Shown here: positions 32,570 through 39,801 of the stretch, one piece after another | Numbering within the stretch: position 1 is the first letter of the stretch | How the letters are laid out: each line of letters starts with the position of its first letter | NCBI GenBank assembly: GCA_023390815.1 | Contig: JAEWCC010000018.1 | Span: 1 to 42,828 of the forward strand | Length of the DNA stretch: 42,828 nucleotides | Direction: 5' to 3' | Source of the DNA: Bacillota bacterium | GTDB lineage: Bacteria > Bacillota > Clostridia > Christensenellales > SZUA-584 | Made by a program: the position numbers and the translations under genes | The notes under the pieces: generated by a model | What the model was told of the DNA's origin: nothing | The model's input: the letters and a program-made list of their open reading frames with translations, nothing else | The model's database searches: none

Positions 32570-33544
32570 ATGAAGAAATCCCTTGCACTGCTGACTGTTA
32601 TTCTTCTTTTGGCCATACTCCCGGCAGGCTGCAAACCCAAGGAGGCTCTGGATGGCTGCCCCACAGCCACATCCAGCCTTGAAAAGCCGCCCGCAACCCC
32701 GTTCGAGACACCAAAAGCAACGCCCTCACCGACTGCAACCGCAGCGCCCGCCGAAACGGCTGGATCCGCACAGACGGTTGTTTCCGCATTCATCGCCGCG
32801 CAGGACGCGGGCGACTGGGCCAGCTTCCAATCGCTATGGACGACCGGGGAGCAGCTTTACTATCGCGACTTCTTCGCGCATAAGGACAATGCAACCAAGC
32901 GCAACGGCTACTTTGCCATTCAAAGTGCGCATGTCGTCAGTCTGTATGAGATCAAGGATTTCTCAAGGCTGCTTTCAAAATTCAGCATATCCGATCTGCC
33001 GTTCGACGTTTGGTACGCATTCAACGCTTACGACGCGCTGGAAAGATACCCCGACGTTAAGCTTTTGATCGCCAAAGCAGACTATCATTTGGACAGCGAG
33101 TTTTGGGATTACCGTGAAGGCGTCAACTACCGCGTATTCGTGCTCGTGCCGGAGGACGGGGAGTGGCGTGTCATGCAGAACTATCAGGGCTACCCCAGCG
33201 CAGGCGATTATTTCGGCGACACCATCGAAGAACCCGAGGAAACCGAGGAACCTTACCCTGAAGAAACTCCGAACACGCTGGTGGACGGAACGGTGCACTC
33301 CACCAATTCGACTACCGGCTATTTTATCGGCACTGAAATCGGGGATTATGTCCATGTCGGTATTCGCACCATCGAGGGCGAGGACTTATGGTTCTGGATA
33401 GAGGGCCGCTGCGAGACCGATCCGGATACGCTGAGCCACTATCAGAAGGTGCGGGTCGTGTGGGAAAACCGCGATACCTATATCGACGAGGCGGAAGAAG
33501 TCATCAACATGGACATCATCACGGAAATTGAAATACTAGAATAA
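32570..33544 (+). CDS. Putative lipoprotein, 324 aa
   Basis: The signal peptide MKKSLALLTVILLLAILPAGC ends in lipobox L-P-A-G-C (Cys21). A Thr/Pro/Ala-rich linker (about 30-65) is followed by a domain beginning TVVSAFIAAQDAGDWASFQS, similar to the NTF2-like or DUF4829 type of helical start, then an acidic Glu/Pro linker (EEPEETEEPYPEE, about 224-236) and a beta-rich C-terminal module (VDGTVHSTNSTTGYFIGTEI). AGGAGG lies about six bases before the ATG. No known function. Probably a surface sensor or binding protein. Confidence 0.75.
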   Translation: MKKSLALLTVILLLAILPAGCKPKEALDGCPTATSSLEKPPATPFETPKATPSPTATAAPAETAGSAQTVVSAFIAAQDAGDWASFQSLWTTGEQLYYRDFFAHKDNATKRNGYFAIQSAHVVSLYEIKDFSRLLSKFSISDLPFDVWYAFNAYDALERYPDVKLLIAKADYHLDSEFWDYREGVNYRVFVLVPEDGEWRVMQNYQGYPSAGDYFGDTIEEPEETEEPYPEETPNTLVDGTVHSTNSTTGYFIGTEIGDYVHVGIRTIEGEDLWFWIEGRCETDPDTLSHYQKVRVVWENRDTYIDEAEEVINMDIITEIEILE

Positions 33545-33572
33545 CTCAGCAATAAATTGAGGTATATGTAAA

Positions 33573-33590
33573 GGCGGCCGTTCGGCCGCT
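33573..33590 (+). terminator. Terminator-like hairpin after the lipoprotein gene
   Basis: GCGGCCG-TT-CGGCCGC, tail TTCAG. It recurs almost unchanged at 33754-33769, on the other side of a repeat element. Confidence 0.6.
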
Positions 33591-33615
33591 TCAGACAGTC
33601 GATAAAGCCCATCAT

Positions 33616-33727
33616 GCCTCCCTCAGGCGAAGGAGGTGGCACGAAGTGCCGGAGGGAGTGACCTGTTTTAAGGCATTTTCTCTCCCCCAGTCACCTGCCG
33701 GTGACAGCCCCCTCGTCAGAGGGGGCC
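33616..33727. repeat. Palindrome-rich intergenic repeat element (REP/MITE-like)
   Basis: About 110 bases made of nested hairpins: CTCCCTC (33618-33624) pairs with GAGGGAG (33652-33658) around GGCAC-GAA-GTGCC; GTCACC-TGCC-GGTGAC spans 33690-33705; GCCCCCTC-GTCA-GAGGGGGC spans 33707-33726. It has no ORF. The style (CCCTC...GAGGG arms with inner hairpins) resembles abundant small intergenic repeats of gut Clostridia. Only one copy lies in this window. Confidence 0.7.
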
Positions 33728-33753
33728 ATTATAGAAGGTTTTGACACTCAGAG

Positions 33754-33774
33754 GCGGCCGTTTGGCCGCTTTTA
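33754..33774 (+). terminator. Second terminator-like hairpin beyond the repeat element
   Basis: GCGGCC-GTTT-GGCCGC followed by TTTTAG. Near-copy of the hairpin at 33573; it may end the lipoprotein transcripts or, less likely, act on the convergent M23 gene. Confidence 0.55.
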
Positions 33775-33803
33775 GTATGATTAGGGCGGAAGCTACTTGT
33801 TGG

Positions 33804-34499
33804 CTAAACTCCTTGAAATGATCTGAATCGTTCCTGATCCGATGGGATGCCGTTCTTCACGGCCTGCCATCGCCCGTCCCTGAACACCTCGTACTGCCTG
33901 AACGCGCACGGGAATCCTTTCATCGTCCGCGGATCGGCGCTGTCCATCAGTTGAAAGTGCAAATGGGGCGCGGTCGAATTGCCCGAATGTCCGACCTGTC
34001 CCAATAATTCGCCCGCGTTTACCTTCTGCCCCTCCGACACGCATACAGAGCCATGCTGCAGATGCGCCAGCAGCGCGAAAACACCGCCGGACTGCAATAT
34101 GACATGGTTGCCCGCAAGCCCGCGGACATCCGGGCTTTCCGCGTTGAACGCAGAAGCGTTTCGCAGCACAGCATACAAATCGCTGACGGGGTGTACGCGC
34201 TTGCGCTCCCGCAGCCCGTCGCGTGCGCGGATTACCGTTGCGTCAAACGGCGCATAAACGCCCTGCCCCCAGCCATAGCAGTGCGCCAGCGGCGTACCGG
34301 TTAAAAAGTGGCGCAACACGCTGCCCTTAAAAAACGGCTTGCCCTTGCGGTCCCAATCGACCATCACAAAATCGTATGCGTAGGTTTCCCCCAGCATATC
34401 CGTGCCGTGGCTGGGTATGCGCTTCGCGGGTGTATTGGGTGTAAACCACTCCCCCCTCAGGGGAAAATCCACCACAACGGTATTATCCGGCAGAACCAT
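33804..34499 (-). CDS. M23-family metallopeptidase-like protein
   Basis: A 231-residue LytM/M23 protein. HGTD at 31-34, with YAYDF nearby, stands in the position of the first zinc ligands (H-x3-D type, here compressed), and the second cluster is APHLHFQL with H179-x-H181; His146 lies in LAHLQHGS. GVYAPFDATVIRA and GQKVNAGELLGQVGHSGNST are the usual lysostaphin-fold strands. There is no signal peptide, unusual for a peptidoglycan endopeptidase, so it may be cytoplasmic or not a cell-wall enzyme. The ATG with AGGAG seven to eight bases upstream is preferred to a TTG one codon earlier. Confidence 0.85.
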   Translation of the reverse strand: MVLPDNTVVVDFPLRGEWFTPNTPAKRIPSHGTDMLGETYAYDFVMVDWDRKGKPFFKGSVLRHFLTGTPLAHCYGWGQGVYAPFDATVIRARDGLRERKRVHPVSDLYAVLRNASAFNAESPDVRGLAGNHVILQSGGVFALLAHLQHGSVCVSEGQKVNAGELLGQVGHSGNSTAPHLHFQLMDSADPRTMKGFPCAFRQYEVFRDGRWQAVKNGIPSDQERFRSFQGV

Positions 34500-34597
34500 C
34501 AAACTCTCCTATCATGTTACTATATTTATATATACCGCATCCTTCTATCCAATACAATCCTCCGCTTGTAAACATTTCTATTGTTTGTATGCCAGTA

Positions 34598-34626
34598 TTG
34601 ACAAAATGAACCGTGTCCTATATATT
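34598..34626 (+). promoter_or_regulatory. Promoter of the membrane protein-TetR operon
   Basis: -35 TTGACA, 17-base spacer, -10 TATATT; predicted start near 34633, inside an adjacent palindrome. Confidence 0.78.
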
Positions 34627-34629
34627 TAT

Positions 34630-34650
34630 AACAAAGTTTAAAACGTTGTT
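34630..34650 (+). promoter_or_regulatory. Candidate TetR operator
   Basis: A 21-base imperfect palindrome with arms AACAA-x-GTTT and AAAC-x-TTGTT, directly over the predicted transcription start and 20 bases before the first gene. Size and position fit a TetR-family autorepressor site. Confidence 0.55.
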
Positions 34651-34670
34651 TTAATTTGAAGGAGCATGAT

Positions 34671-35060
34671 ATGGAACAGTCAAAAAAGGGGGTATCCATG
34701 GGAAACAGCATTGTAATCACAATACTCGTCGCGGTGGTGACCGGCCTTATCGTGTGGGCGGGCATCTCCGGTAAGCAGATATGGTTTATCGACGCCCCGC
34801 GCGCTGCGGTCATTACGCTGGGCGTTATCGGAATGGCTTTTTGTGCCATCAGTGTGGGCAAGTTCATCACCGGCGGGCCCGCGCATCCACTTTCGATTCT
34901 GGGATACCTGCTCGGCGCAATCGCGCTGCTGATTTTCCTCGGCCAGATATTCCAGTGGCACCTTCCCGTCGTCTATGACGCACGTACGGCGCTGTTCGTT
35001 CTGGCGGGAGTGATTGTACTCAAATCCATCATCGGACGCCTCGCACCGCTCGTGCATTAA
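34671..35060 (+). CDS. Small four-helix membrane protein
   Basis: A 129-residue protein with four hydrophobic segments: VITILVAVVTGLIVWAGIS, AAVITLGVIGMAFCAISVG, ILGYLLGAIALLIFLGQIF and ALFVLAGVIVLKSIIG. GAAGGAG is six bases before the ATG. I do not recognise a family. It lies nine bases before a TetR regulator gene under a shared promoter and operator, so it is probably induced by the regulator's ligand; an export or envelope-stress role would be a guess. Confidence 0.8.
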   Translation: MEQSKKGVSMGNSIVITILVAVVTGLIVWAGISGKQIWFIDAPRAAVITLGVIGMAFCAISVGKFITGGPAHPLSILGYLLGAIALLIFLGQIFQWHLPVVYDARTALFVLAGVIVLKSIIGRLAPLVH

Positions 35061-35069
35061 GGGGAACCC

Positions 35070-35672
35070 ATGCAGCGCGATATCAAGCAGCGGATCATCG
35101 AAGCGACCATCCGCCTGATCGAGCAAAAAGGCAGCAATATCGAGGAGATCACGGTTCGGGAGATTTGCGCGGCTGCGGGCACGGGCATCAGCCAGATCAA
35201 CTACCACTTTCAGACCAAGGATCATCTGATCGAGCAGTGCGTGCAGTACATCATCGGCAGCGTGATCTCGCGGTATAACGAAGCCGCCTCTGCACTGGGC
35301 GGATTGCCGGCGGTGGAGGCGCTCAAGAGGAGGACGGACGCGACCTGTCAGTTCCTCTACGCGAACGAGAATATTTCACGGGTATCCATCTTGACGGATC
35401 ACCGTGCCGCGCGCAAAGACGACAACACCGCGCAAACCATCGCGGCGTATCTACCCATGGTGGAGACAGCGTGCAGAGAGCGGAATATCGTTGCCAATCC
35501 CCGGGGCCTCGCCATGCTGCTGATACTGGGCGTACAGAACCTGTTCCTGCGCACCGATATCATCAAGGAGGAAATGGGCATCGACCTTCGGGACGACAGC
35601 GAGCGGCGGCAATTCATCGACGATTATGTGGAGAGGCTGTTCTACGCGGAAGAATCAAAAAAGGCTGACTGA
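35070..35672 (+). CDS. TetR/AcrR-family regulator
   Basis: A 200-residue protein. The N-terminal helix-turn-helix reads IIEATIRLIEQKGSNIEEIT followed by VREICAAAGTGISQINYHFQ and TKDHLI, the classic TetR pattern with Y-H/Y-F-x-x-K. The C-terminal ligand and dimer domain is divergent. AAGGGGA lies before the ATG. It is the second gene of the operon with the four-helix membrane protein; a palindrome over the operon promoter is its likely site. Confidence 0.92.
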   Translation: MQRDIKQRIIEATIRLIEQKGSNIEEITVREICAAAGTGISQINYHFQTKDHLIEQCVQYIIGSVISRYNEAASALGGLPAVEALKRRTDATCQFLYANENISRVSILTDHRAARKDDNTAQTIAAYLPMVETACRERNIVANPRGLAMLLILGVQNLFLRTDIIKEEMGIDLRDDSERRQFIDDYVERLFYAEESKKAD

Positions 35673-35714
35673 ACGTCGGCCAACCTAAGAACCATCACGA
35701 TATAATATTTCCCC

Positions 35715-35759
35715 CAGGGTGTGCGGAATGTCTCCCCAAAAAACGATCCGCACGCCCTG
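35715..35759. terminator. Long inverted repeat between TetR and glycosyltransferase genes
   Basis: CAGGGTGTGCGGA pairs with TCCGCACGCCCTG (13 bp, one G-U) around a 19-base loop. It lies between convergent genes; neither side has a strong T-run, so it may act weakly in both directions. Confidence 0.55.
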
Positions 35760-35800
35760 ATTGCGTCAATCCTAGCTTACCGCCCCGAAGGGGTTCGCGC

Positions 35801-37033
35801 TTAAAACACCAGCCATCCCACCGAAAAACAATACGAATACAGTAGCAGCAGCATCGCGAATACCGCAGTCAGTGCGATATCCGCCCAGCGCCTCCGCGTG
35901 AGCAGCGCCAATGCGGGATAGAGCACCGCAAGTCCCATATAGTACCGGAAACCGGACAGCAGCCAGGTTGGCGCGAATGCCACAAACAGGTAGACCAGCG
36001 CGTAAGCGCCGTATGACGCGCGCAGCTTTTTTGCCATCACGGGCAGCGCTGCCCCGCCGATGAGCATCACCGCAAACTGGCTGATCCAGAGCGTCAGGTT
36101 GTCCCGCAGGTTGGTCCCGTCCGAAGTGATTTGCCCCCATGTGACGCGCAGCGAATTCCCGAAGCTGCCGAAGCCCTGACTCCAGTACTGCTGCTGCATC
36201 TTGAGGAACATGAACGCGTCCCCGGTCAGCAGATAATTCATCAGCAGATACCCCAATGTGCCGAGCGGAATGATCAGCAGCATCGCGGCGTGCCCGAATA
36301 ACCTTCCCCACCGGCGCGGCGCGTCTCCGCGCGGCAGTATGCCGTCCGCGCGCAGCATCTCGATGAATACCGGCGCGGCCAGCAGCACACCGACGTTGCG
36401 CGTCAGCGCGGCAAGGCAGCCGAAGATACATGCCAGTAAAAACTGCCGTTTTCGCATATGGTACAGGCACGCGAGCGAGAGGAACAGGAACATGGACTCG
36501 GTAAACGGTGCCCCAAGGAATACGGTCAGCGGGAATATCAGCAGGAACTTGACCGCGCGGCGGGCAGACGGCTCATCCATATCCAGCAGCACGAGCTTAT
36601 AGAGGTATACGCTCGCGCCGCCCAAGGCAAGCCACGAAACGAGCATCGCCGAAAGCCGCGCATCGATGAAGCCAAACTGAAACAGCCGCGCCACCATCGG
36701 ATAGAGCGGGAAGAATACGGTGCGCACCCAGCCTTCCGTATCGCTCCAATAGCCCAATGAGACGATCTTGAGGTACTGATCGGCGTCCCAGCGGTTCCAC
36801 GTGTCCAACAGCTCACAGCCGTTGCCGAGCAACGCTTTCAATCCCCAGTTCAGCAGCAGCAGCAAAGCGCGCGACAGCACCGCCACGGCGAATATCTTGA
36901 GGCACATATACTTTTCAGGTGCCTTAGAAATTGCTTCTGGCTGCGGTTTAAGCAAACTGCGGATCACAAAAAACGCGGCGAGTGCGAATACCGTGTAATA
37001 GAATATCTGAAAAATGAGCTGCGCAATATCCAT
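35801..37033 (-). CDS. PIG-V-like membrane mannosyltransferase family protein
   Basis: A 410-residue polytopic protein with about ten hydrophobic segments. The first outer loop holds NRWDADQYLKIVSLGY, with an Asp-Ala-Asp that suits the catalytic region of GT-C/PIG-V-type glycosyltransferases, and VFFPLYPMVARLF follows. Such enzymes use polyprenyl-phosphate sugars; acceptor unknown. The ATG has no ribosome binding site. A terminator ends 50 bases upstream and a promoter lies within those bases, giving an almost leaderless mRNA. Confidence 0.82.
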   Translation of the reverse strand: MDIAQLIFQIFYYTVFALAAFFVIRSLLKPQPEAISKAPEKYMCLKIFAVAVLSRALLLLLNWGLKALLGNGCELLDTWNRWDADQYLKIVSLGYWSDTEGWVRTVFFPLYPMVARLFQFGFIDARLSAMLVSWLALGGASVYLYKLVLLDMDEPSARRAVKFLLIFPLTVFLGAPFTESMFLFLSLACLYHMRKRQFLLACIFGCLAALTRNVGVLLAAPVFIEMLRADGILPRGDAPRRWGRLFGHAAMLLIIPLGTLGYLLMNYLLTGDAFMFLKMQQQYWSQGFGSFGNSLRVTWGQITSDGTNLRDNLTLWISQFAVMLIGGAALPVMAKKLRASYGAYALVYLFVAFAPTWLLSGFRYYMGLAVLYPALALLTRRRWADIALTAVFAMLLLLYSYCFSVGWLVF

Positions 37034-37044
37034 AGCGGGATGAT

Positions 37045-37074
37045 ACCATAAAAATCCACTCCGCGCCACTGCAA
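37045..37074 (-). promoter_or_regulatory. Promoter of the PIG-V-like gene (near-leaderless)
   Basis: Minus strand: -35 TTGCAG, 18-base spacer, -10 TATGGT, ending 11 bases before the ATG. The predicted leader is four to five bases. TATCAT, six bases before the ATG, is an alternative -10. Confidence 0.5.
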
Positions 37075-37082
37075 GTCTTAAC

Positions 37083-37116
37083 AAAAAACGGGCTCCCGAT
37101 GTTTGTCGGGAGCCCG
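37083..37116 (-). terminator. Terminator of the sodium:glutamate symporter gene
   Basis: Minus strand: 11-bp perfect stem CGGGCTCCCGA/TCGGGAGCCCG, 6-base loop, then TTTTTT. It starts 12 bases after the stop codon. Confidence 0.95.
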
Positions 37117-37127
37117 CTTCGTATTGA

Positions 37128-38555
37128 TCACGATTGCTTCGCTTTGTTCTTACCGAATATTTGATGTCTGAACAGCAATAAATTGATCCCCACAAACAGC
37201 ACAAGCAGCGCGCCCAGCGTGATCCACGAGTTCCCGATACTCATTGGCGCAAAACCAAGCAGCAGCAGCATGGGGAAGCCAAACACGATCGCCCATAGCT
37301 GTTGATAGACGAGATTCGATGCCGCGGGCGTTTTGAACAGCGGGTCGATCTCGCGCATCAGGATGACACCCGTACTTGCGGTGCCGGTCAGCATGCCATA
37401 CAGCGAAAGAAACGCCTCGTGCCGGTATTCCGGGAACAGCCGCTTGGCGATAAAATCCACCTGCCAGTAGGTGACGACCGCGCCTACAATGCACAGTATG
37501 GACAGCGGAATAATAAACTCGGGGTGCGCGAACGCCGAAAGGTCGATCGCCGCGATACTCGCGACCACCATAACGTCAAACATGACGCCCGAAACGCGTG
37601 ACAGCATGAAGTTATTCAAATATTGCCGATGGACGATTCCGCGCTTTCTGAGCCTTTTTAGCACCAGCTTGAGTAAAATCGCCATGATCGTACCGAACAG
37701 GAAGTTGAAGCCCCAGATCAGCGGTTTAATGGTGGTGGTGAAGAAGCCGCCCAGGCTGTCGAGCCCCAGTGAGACCAGATACATAAACAGATACGAGGCC
37801 ATATAGGTGAACACCACCAAACCCAGCTGAACGGTCATCTTATCCAGCGACTCGGAAAGCGGAATCTCGCCCTTTTTGGTGATCGATTCGGCGGACAAAT
37901 CCTCCATCTCTTCAGCATTGGTAATGGACTGACTGACACCTTTCTTTTTTAAGCGGTGCAGATAGAATACACCACCCAGCCCGGAGGATACGAAGCCCAT
38001 AGCAGCGATCGTGAGGCCAAAGCTGCCGCCATACTGGAACGCCGGATACGCAGTCGCCGTCTCATAGATATGGCCCCAGTTGTATGCCTGCCCCGGGCCC
38101 TGCCCGTAGCCCATGGGCAGCAGCAGCCCTGAAGCCGCCCAGTTGCCGATCACATAAAACAGCCCCAGCGTGATTGCAAGGCCGAGAAGCCCTTGCAGCA
38201 GATAGGACGAAACCGTGGTAAGCCCTGCGTTGAATACGTCCGTATTGGCTTTCTTGTTCTTCTCCCGTTCGGACTGGCGCAGCGCGACGGCGACGAACCC
38301 GAGCCCCAGGCCGTGGTAGGTCAGCGTCTCCATCGTCACCTTTGTGAACATGGAGTCTCCGGTAATGTGCTTATATACAAGGTTGGCGATCAATATCAGA
38401 AAACCGCCCAGCACGGAGCTGGGGATCAGGGACTGACGCAGCGGTTTAACCAGCCTGCGCAGCATATTGGCAGTCAGCATGCCAACGAGTACGATGGTGA
38501 ACTCGATCATCATCGACCATACGCTGGAATCCCAGAAGTTTTGTCCGGTTGTCAT
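37128..38555 (-). CDS. gltS: Sodium/glutamate symporter family protein
   Basis: A 475-residue membrane protein with about ten to twelve helices in two repeats. SLIPSSVLGGFLILIANLV and MGYGQGPGQAYNWG (the family G-Q-G-P/G-Q-A motif) lie in the first half, and GMLTGTASTGVILMREIDP in the second, as in GltS (ESS family). A charged cytoplasmic loop, KKKGVSQSITNAEEMEDLSA, separates the halves. By family it imports glutamate with Na+; this longer form could carry a related acid. AAGGAG is ten bases before the ATG. It is a single-gene unit closed by a strong terminator. Confidence 0.85.
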   Translation of the reverse strand: MTTGQNFWDSSVWSMMIEFTIVLVGMLTANMLRRLVKPLRQSLIPSSVLGGFLILIANLVYKHITGDSMFTKVTMETLTYHGLGLGFVAVALRQSEREKNKKANTDVFNAGLTTVSSYLLQGLLGLAITLGLFYVIGNWAASGLLLPMGYGQGPGQAYNWGHIYETATAYPAFQYGGSFGLTIAAMGFVSSGLGGVFYLHRLKKKGVSQSITNAEEMEDLSAESITKKGEIPLSESLDKMTVQLGLVVFTYMASYLFMYLVSLGLDSLGGFFTTTIKPLIWGFNFLFGTIMAILLKLVLKRLRKRGIVHRQYLNNFMLSRVSGVMFDVMVVASIAAIDLSAFAHPEFIIPLSILCIVGAVVTYWQVDFIAKRLFPEYRHEAFLSLYGMLTGTASTGVILMREIDPLFKTPAASNLVYQQLWAIVFGFPMLLLLGFAPMSIGNSWITLGALLVLFVGINLLLFRHQIFGKNKAKQS

Positions 38556-38768
38556 CGGTTTGGCTCCTTATTCACAAAATGATTCGTAGTGCTAATTGAG
38601 TGTAACATACCCGTACAAAAATATCAGCACCGCGTTGTATATTTTATATCAAATTCGTGTTTATTTTGAATAACATATGCAGGCTGATACCGAGCTATGA
38701 GATGAATATGTATATAAACCGTTCATGCTGGCAATACTCCCTAATACCATTCATACGGGAGGTAGACC

Positions 38769-38966
38769 ATGGCTTACGAAACTGACGGGTACGCCGCCAA
38801 CGTGCGCCGCGCGTATTCCGACTGGCAGGCAGCCGAGAACTATTTCGACAACGTCGCGGATCCCGACCTCATTGACTTTGCCATCTTTGATATGGAAGCC
38901 GCGAAGAAAAAGTATGTATACATGCTCAAGAAAGCGCGGGAACGCTACGGCGAGGACGACGAATGA
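38769..38966 (+). CDS. DUF2508 (YaaL-like) family small protein
   Basis: A 65-residue soluble protein with GGGAGG about six bases before the ATG. RRAYSDWQAAENYFDNVADP and LIDFAIFDMEAAKKKYVYML match my memory of the DUF2508 pattern (W-x-x-A-x-x-x-F-x-x-V-x-D-P-x-L-I-D-x-A-I-x-x-x-x-A). These proteins are short helical hairpins of unknown function. Here it stands alone, not near recR where yaaL sits in Bacillus. The 213 bases before it, shared with the divergent symporter gene, are AT-rich; I see no clear promoter pair. Confidence 0.7.
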   Translation: MAYETDGYAANVRRAYSDWQAAENYFDNVADPDLIDFAIFDMEAAKKKYVYMLKKARERYGEDDE

Positions 38967-39039
38967 CGTCCTCGCCCGTTGCCAGCCCTATACGATATGC
39001 CTGCTGGCAGCCATAAACCGGCGATAAGTTTCGCCGGTT

Positions 39040-39588
39040 TTATTTTTCAGCCGGGGCCATTCTGCGGTGACTGTTCACCACCGGCCTCAGCCTTTCAGCA
39101 ATGATCATGACCAGCGCCGTCAGCACCGGAATCTTGATCAGCACGCCCACACTCCGGCTGGGAAGCAGCACGGCGAGCGGAACGCTGTAAAACACGTGGA
39201 TCAGCAGCGTTGTCAGCACGGCAGAGCAGATAAGCTCGGATAGCGTCACCATGATCAGCGTTTTCAAAAGGCCCGTCTTCTGCGACTTCATAAAAAACAG
39301 GCCCGCGATCACGCCGTACAGCGCCATCACCGCCGAAAACGCCGGATTGTATGCACCCACCGGCATCATGAAGAAGCTGGCCATTTCGGAGACGAATCCG
39401 ACAAGCCCGCCCGCGAGCGGACCGTAGTAGATGCCCGCCAGCATCACCGGCAGGGCAATGAGCGACAAATCGGATATCTTCATGCCGCCAAAGAACAGGT
39501 CGAACGAAATGAATGCCTTGAACACCGCGCCGATCGCCGTCAACAGCGCGAGCACGATGAGCGTTCTGAGTTCTAAATTTTTACGCAT
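39040..39588 (-). CDS. folT: Folate ECF transporter S component
   Basis: A 182-residue membrane protein with about six helices. LTAIGAVFKAFISFDLFFGG and MKISDLSLIALPVMLAGIYYGPLAGGLVGFVSEM follow the folate-family S-component layout, which binds folate and docks on a shared ECF energising module (not in this window). The identity is strongly supported by the THF riboswitch directly upstream and folC before that. AAGGAGG lies seven bases before the ATG and is buried in the riboswitch output hairpin. Confidence 0.9.
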   Translation of the reverse strand: MRKNLELRTLIVLALLTAIGAVFKAFISFDLFFGGMKISDLSLIALPVMLAGIYYGPLAGGLVGFVSEMASFFMMPVGAYNPAFSAVMALYGVIAGLFFMKSQKTGLLKTLIMVTLSELICSAVLTTLLIHVFYSVPLAVLLPSRSVGVLIKIPVLTALVMIIAERLRPVVNSHRRMAPAEK

Positions 39589-39589
39589 C

Positions 39590-39636
39590 AAAAAACCTCC
39601 TTTTTCAGACTCACAGCCCTGCTGCAAAAAAGGAGG
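39590..39636 (-). terminator. Expression platform of the THF riboswitch: terminator that also masks the folT ribosome binding site
   Basis: Minus strand: CCTCCTTTTT (39627-39636) pairs with AAAAAGGAGG (39596-39605) around a 21-base loop and is followed by TTTTTT, two bases before the ATG. The 3' arm is the folT ribosome binding site itself, so one hairpin could stop transcription and block translation. Confidence 0.85.
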
Positions 39637-39664
39637 CAACGAAAAATACATCCTTATTCGGCAC

Positions 39665-39760
39665 CACAGCGGACGCAATATTGCACCGCAGACTTTAAAG
39701 TCTTTCGTTTAAAGGCGACTTCCCATCCTTTAACACTTAACGCGCAATATCTACTCTGTG
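39665..39760 (-). promoter_or_regulatory. Tetrahydrofolate (THF) riboswitch
   Basis: On the minus strand the RNA reads GAGTAGAT, GCGCGTTAAGTG, GGATGGGAAGTCGCC, ACGAA and CGGTGCAATATTGCGTCCGC in the order of the THF riboswitch consensus. P1 closes as CACAG/CTGTG; P2 pairs ATATTGC with GCAATAT; P3 pairs TTAAAGG with CCTTTAA; an extra AGACTT/AAGTCT hairpin replaces the usual GC arm. It should bind reduced folates and lower folT expression. Confidence 0.95.
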
Positions 39761-39772
39761 CATCTTGCGTTC

Positions 39773-39801
39773 AATATATCACACGATGTTTTACTCTGCA
39801 A
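39773..39801 (-). promoter_or_regulatory. Promoter of the folT transcript
   Basis: Minus strand: -35 TTGCAG (inside the last codons of folC), 17-base spacer, -10 TATATT. It predicts a start near 39766, just before riboswitch helix P1. Confidence 0.7.

Noticed and set aside
33616..33727. Structured non-coding RNA gene
   Set aside because: The nested GC palindromes and lack of a promoter fit an intergenic repeat element better, though a conserved RNA is not excluded.
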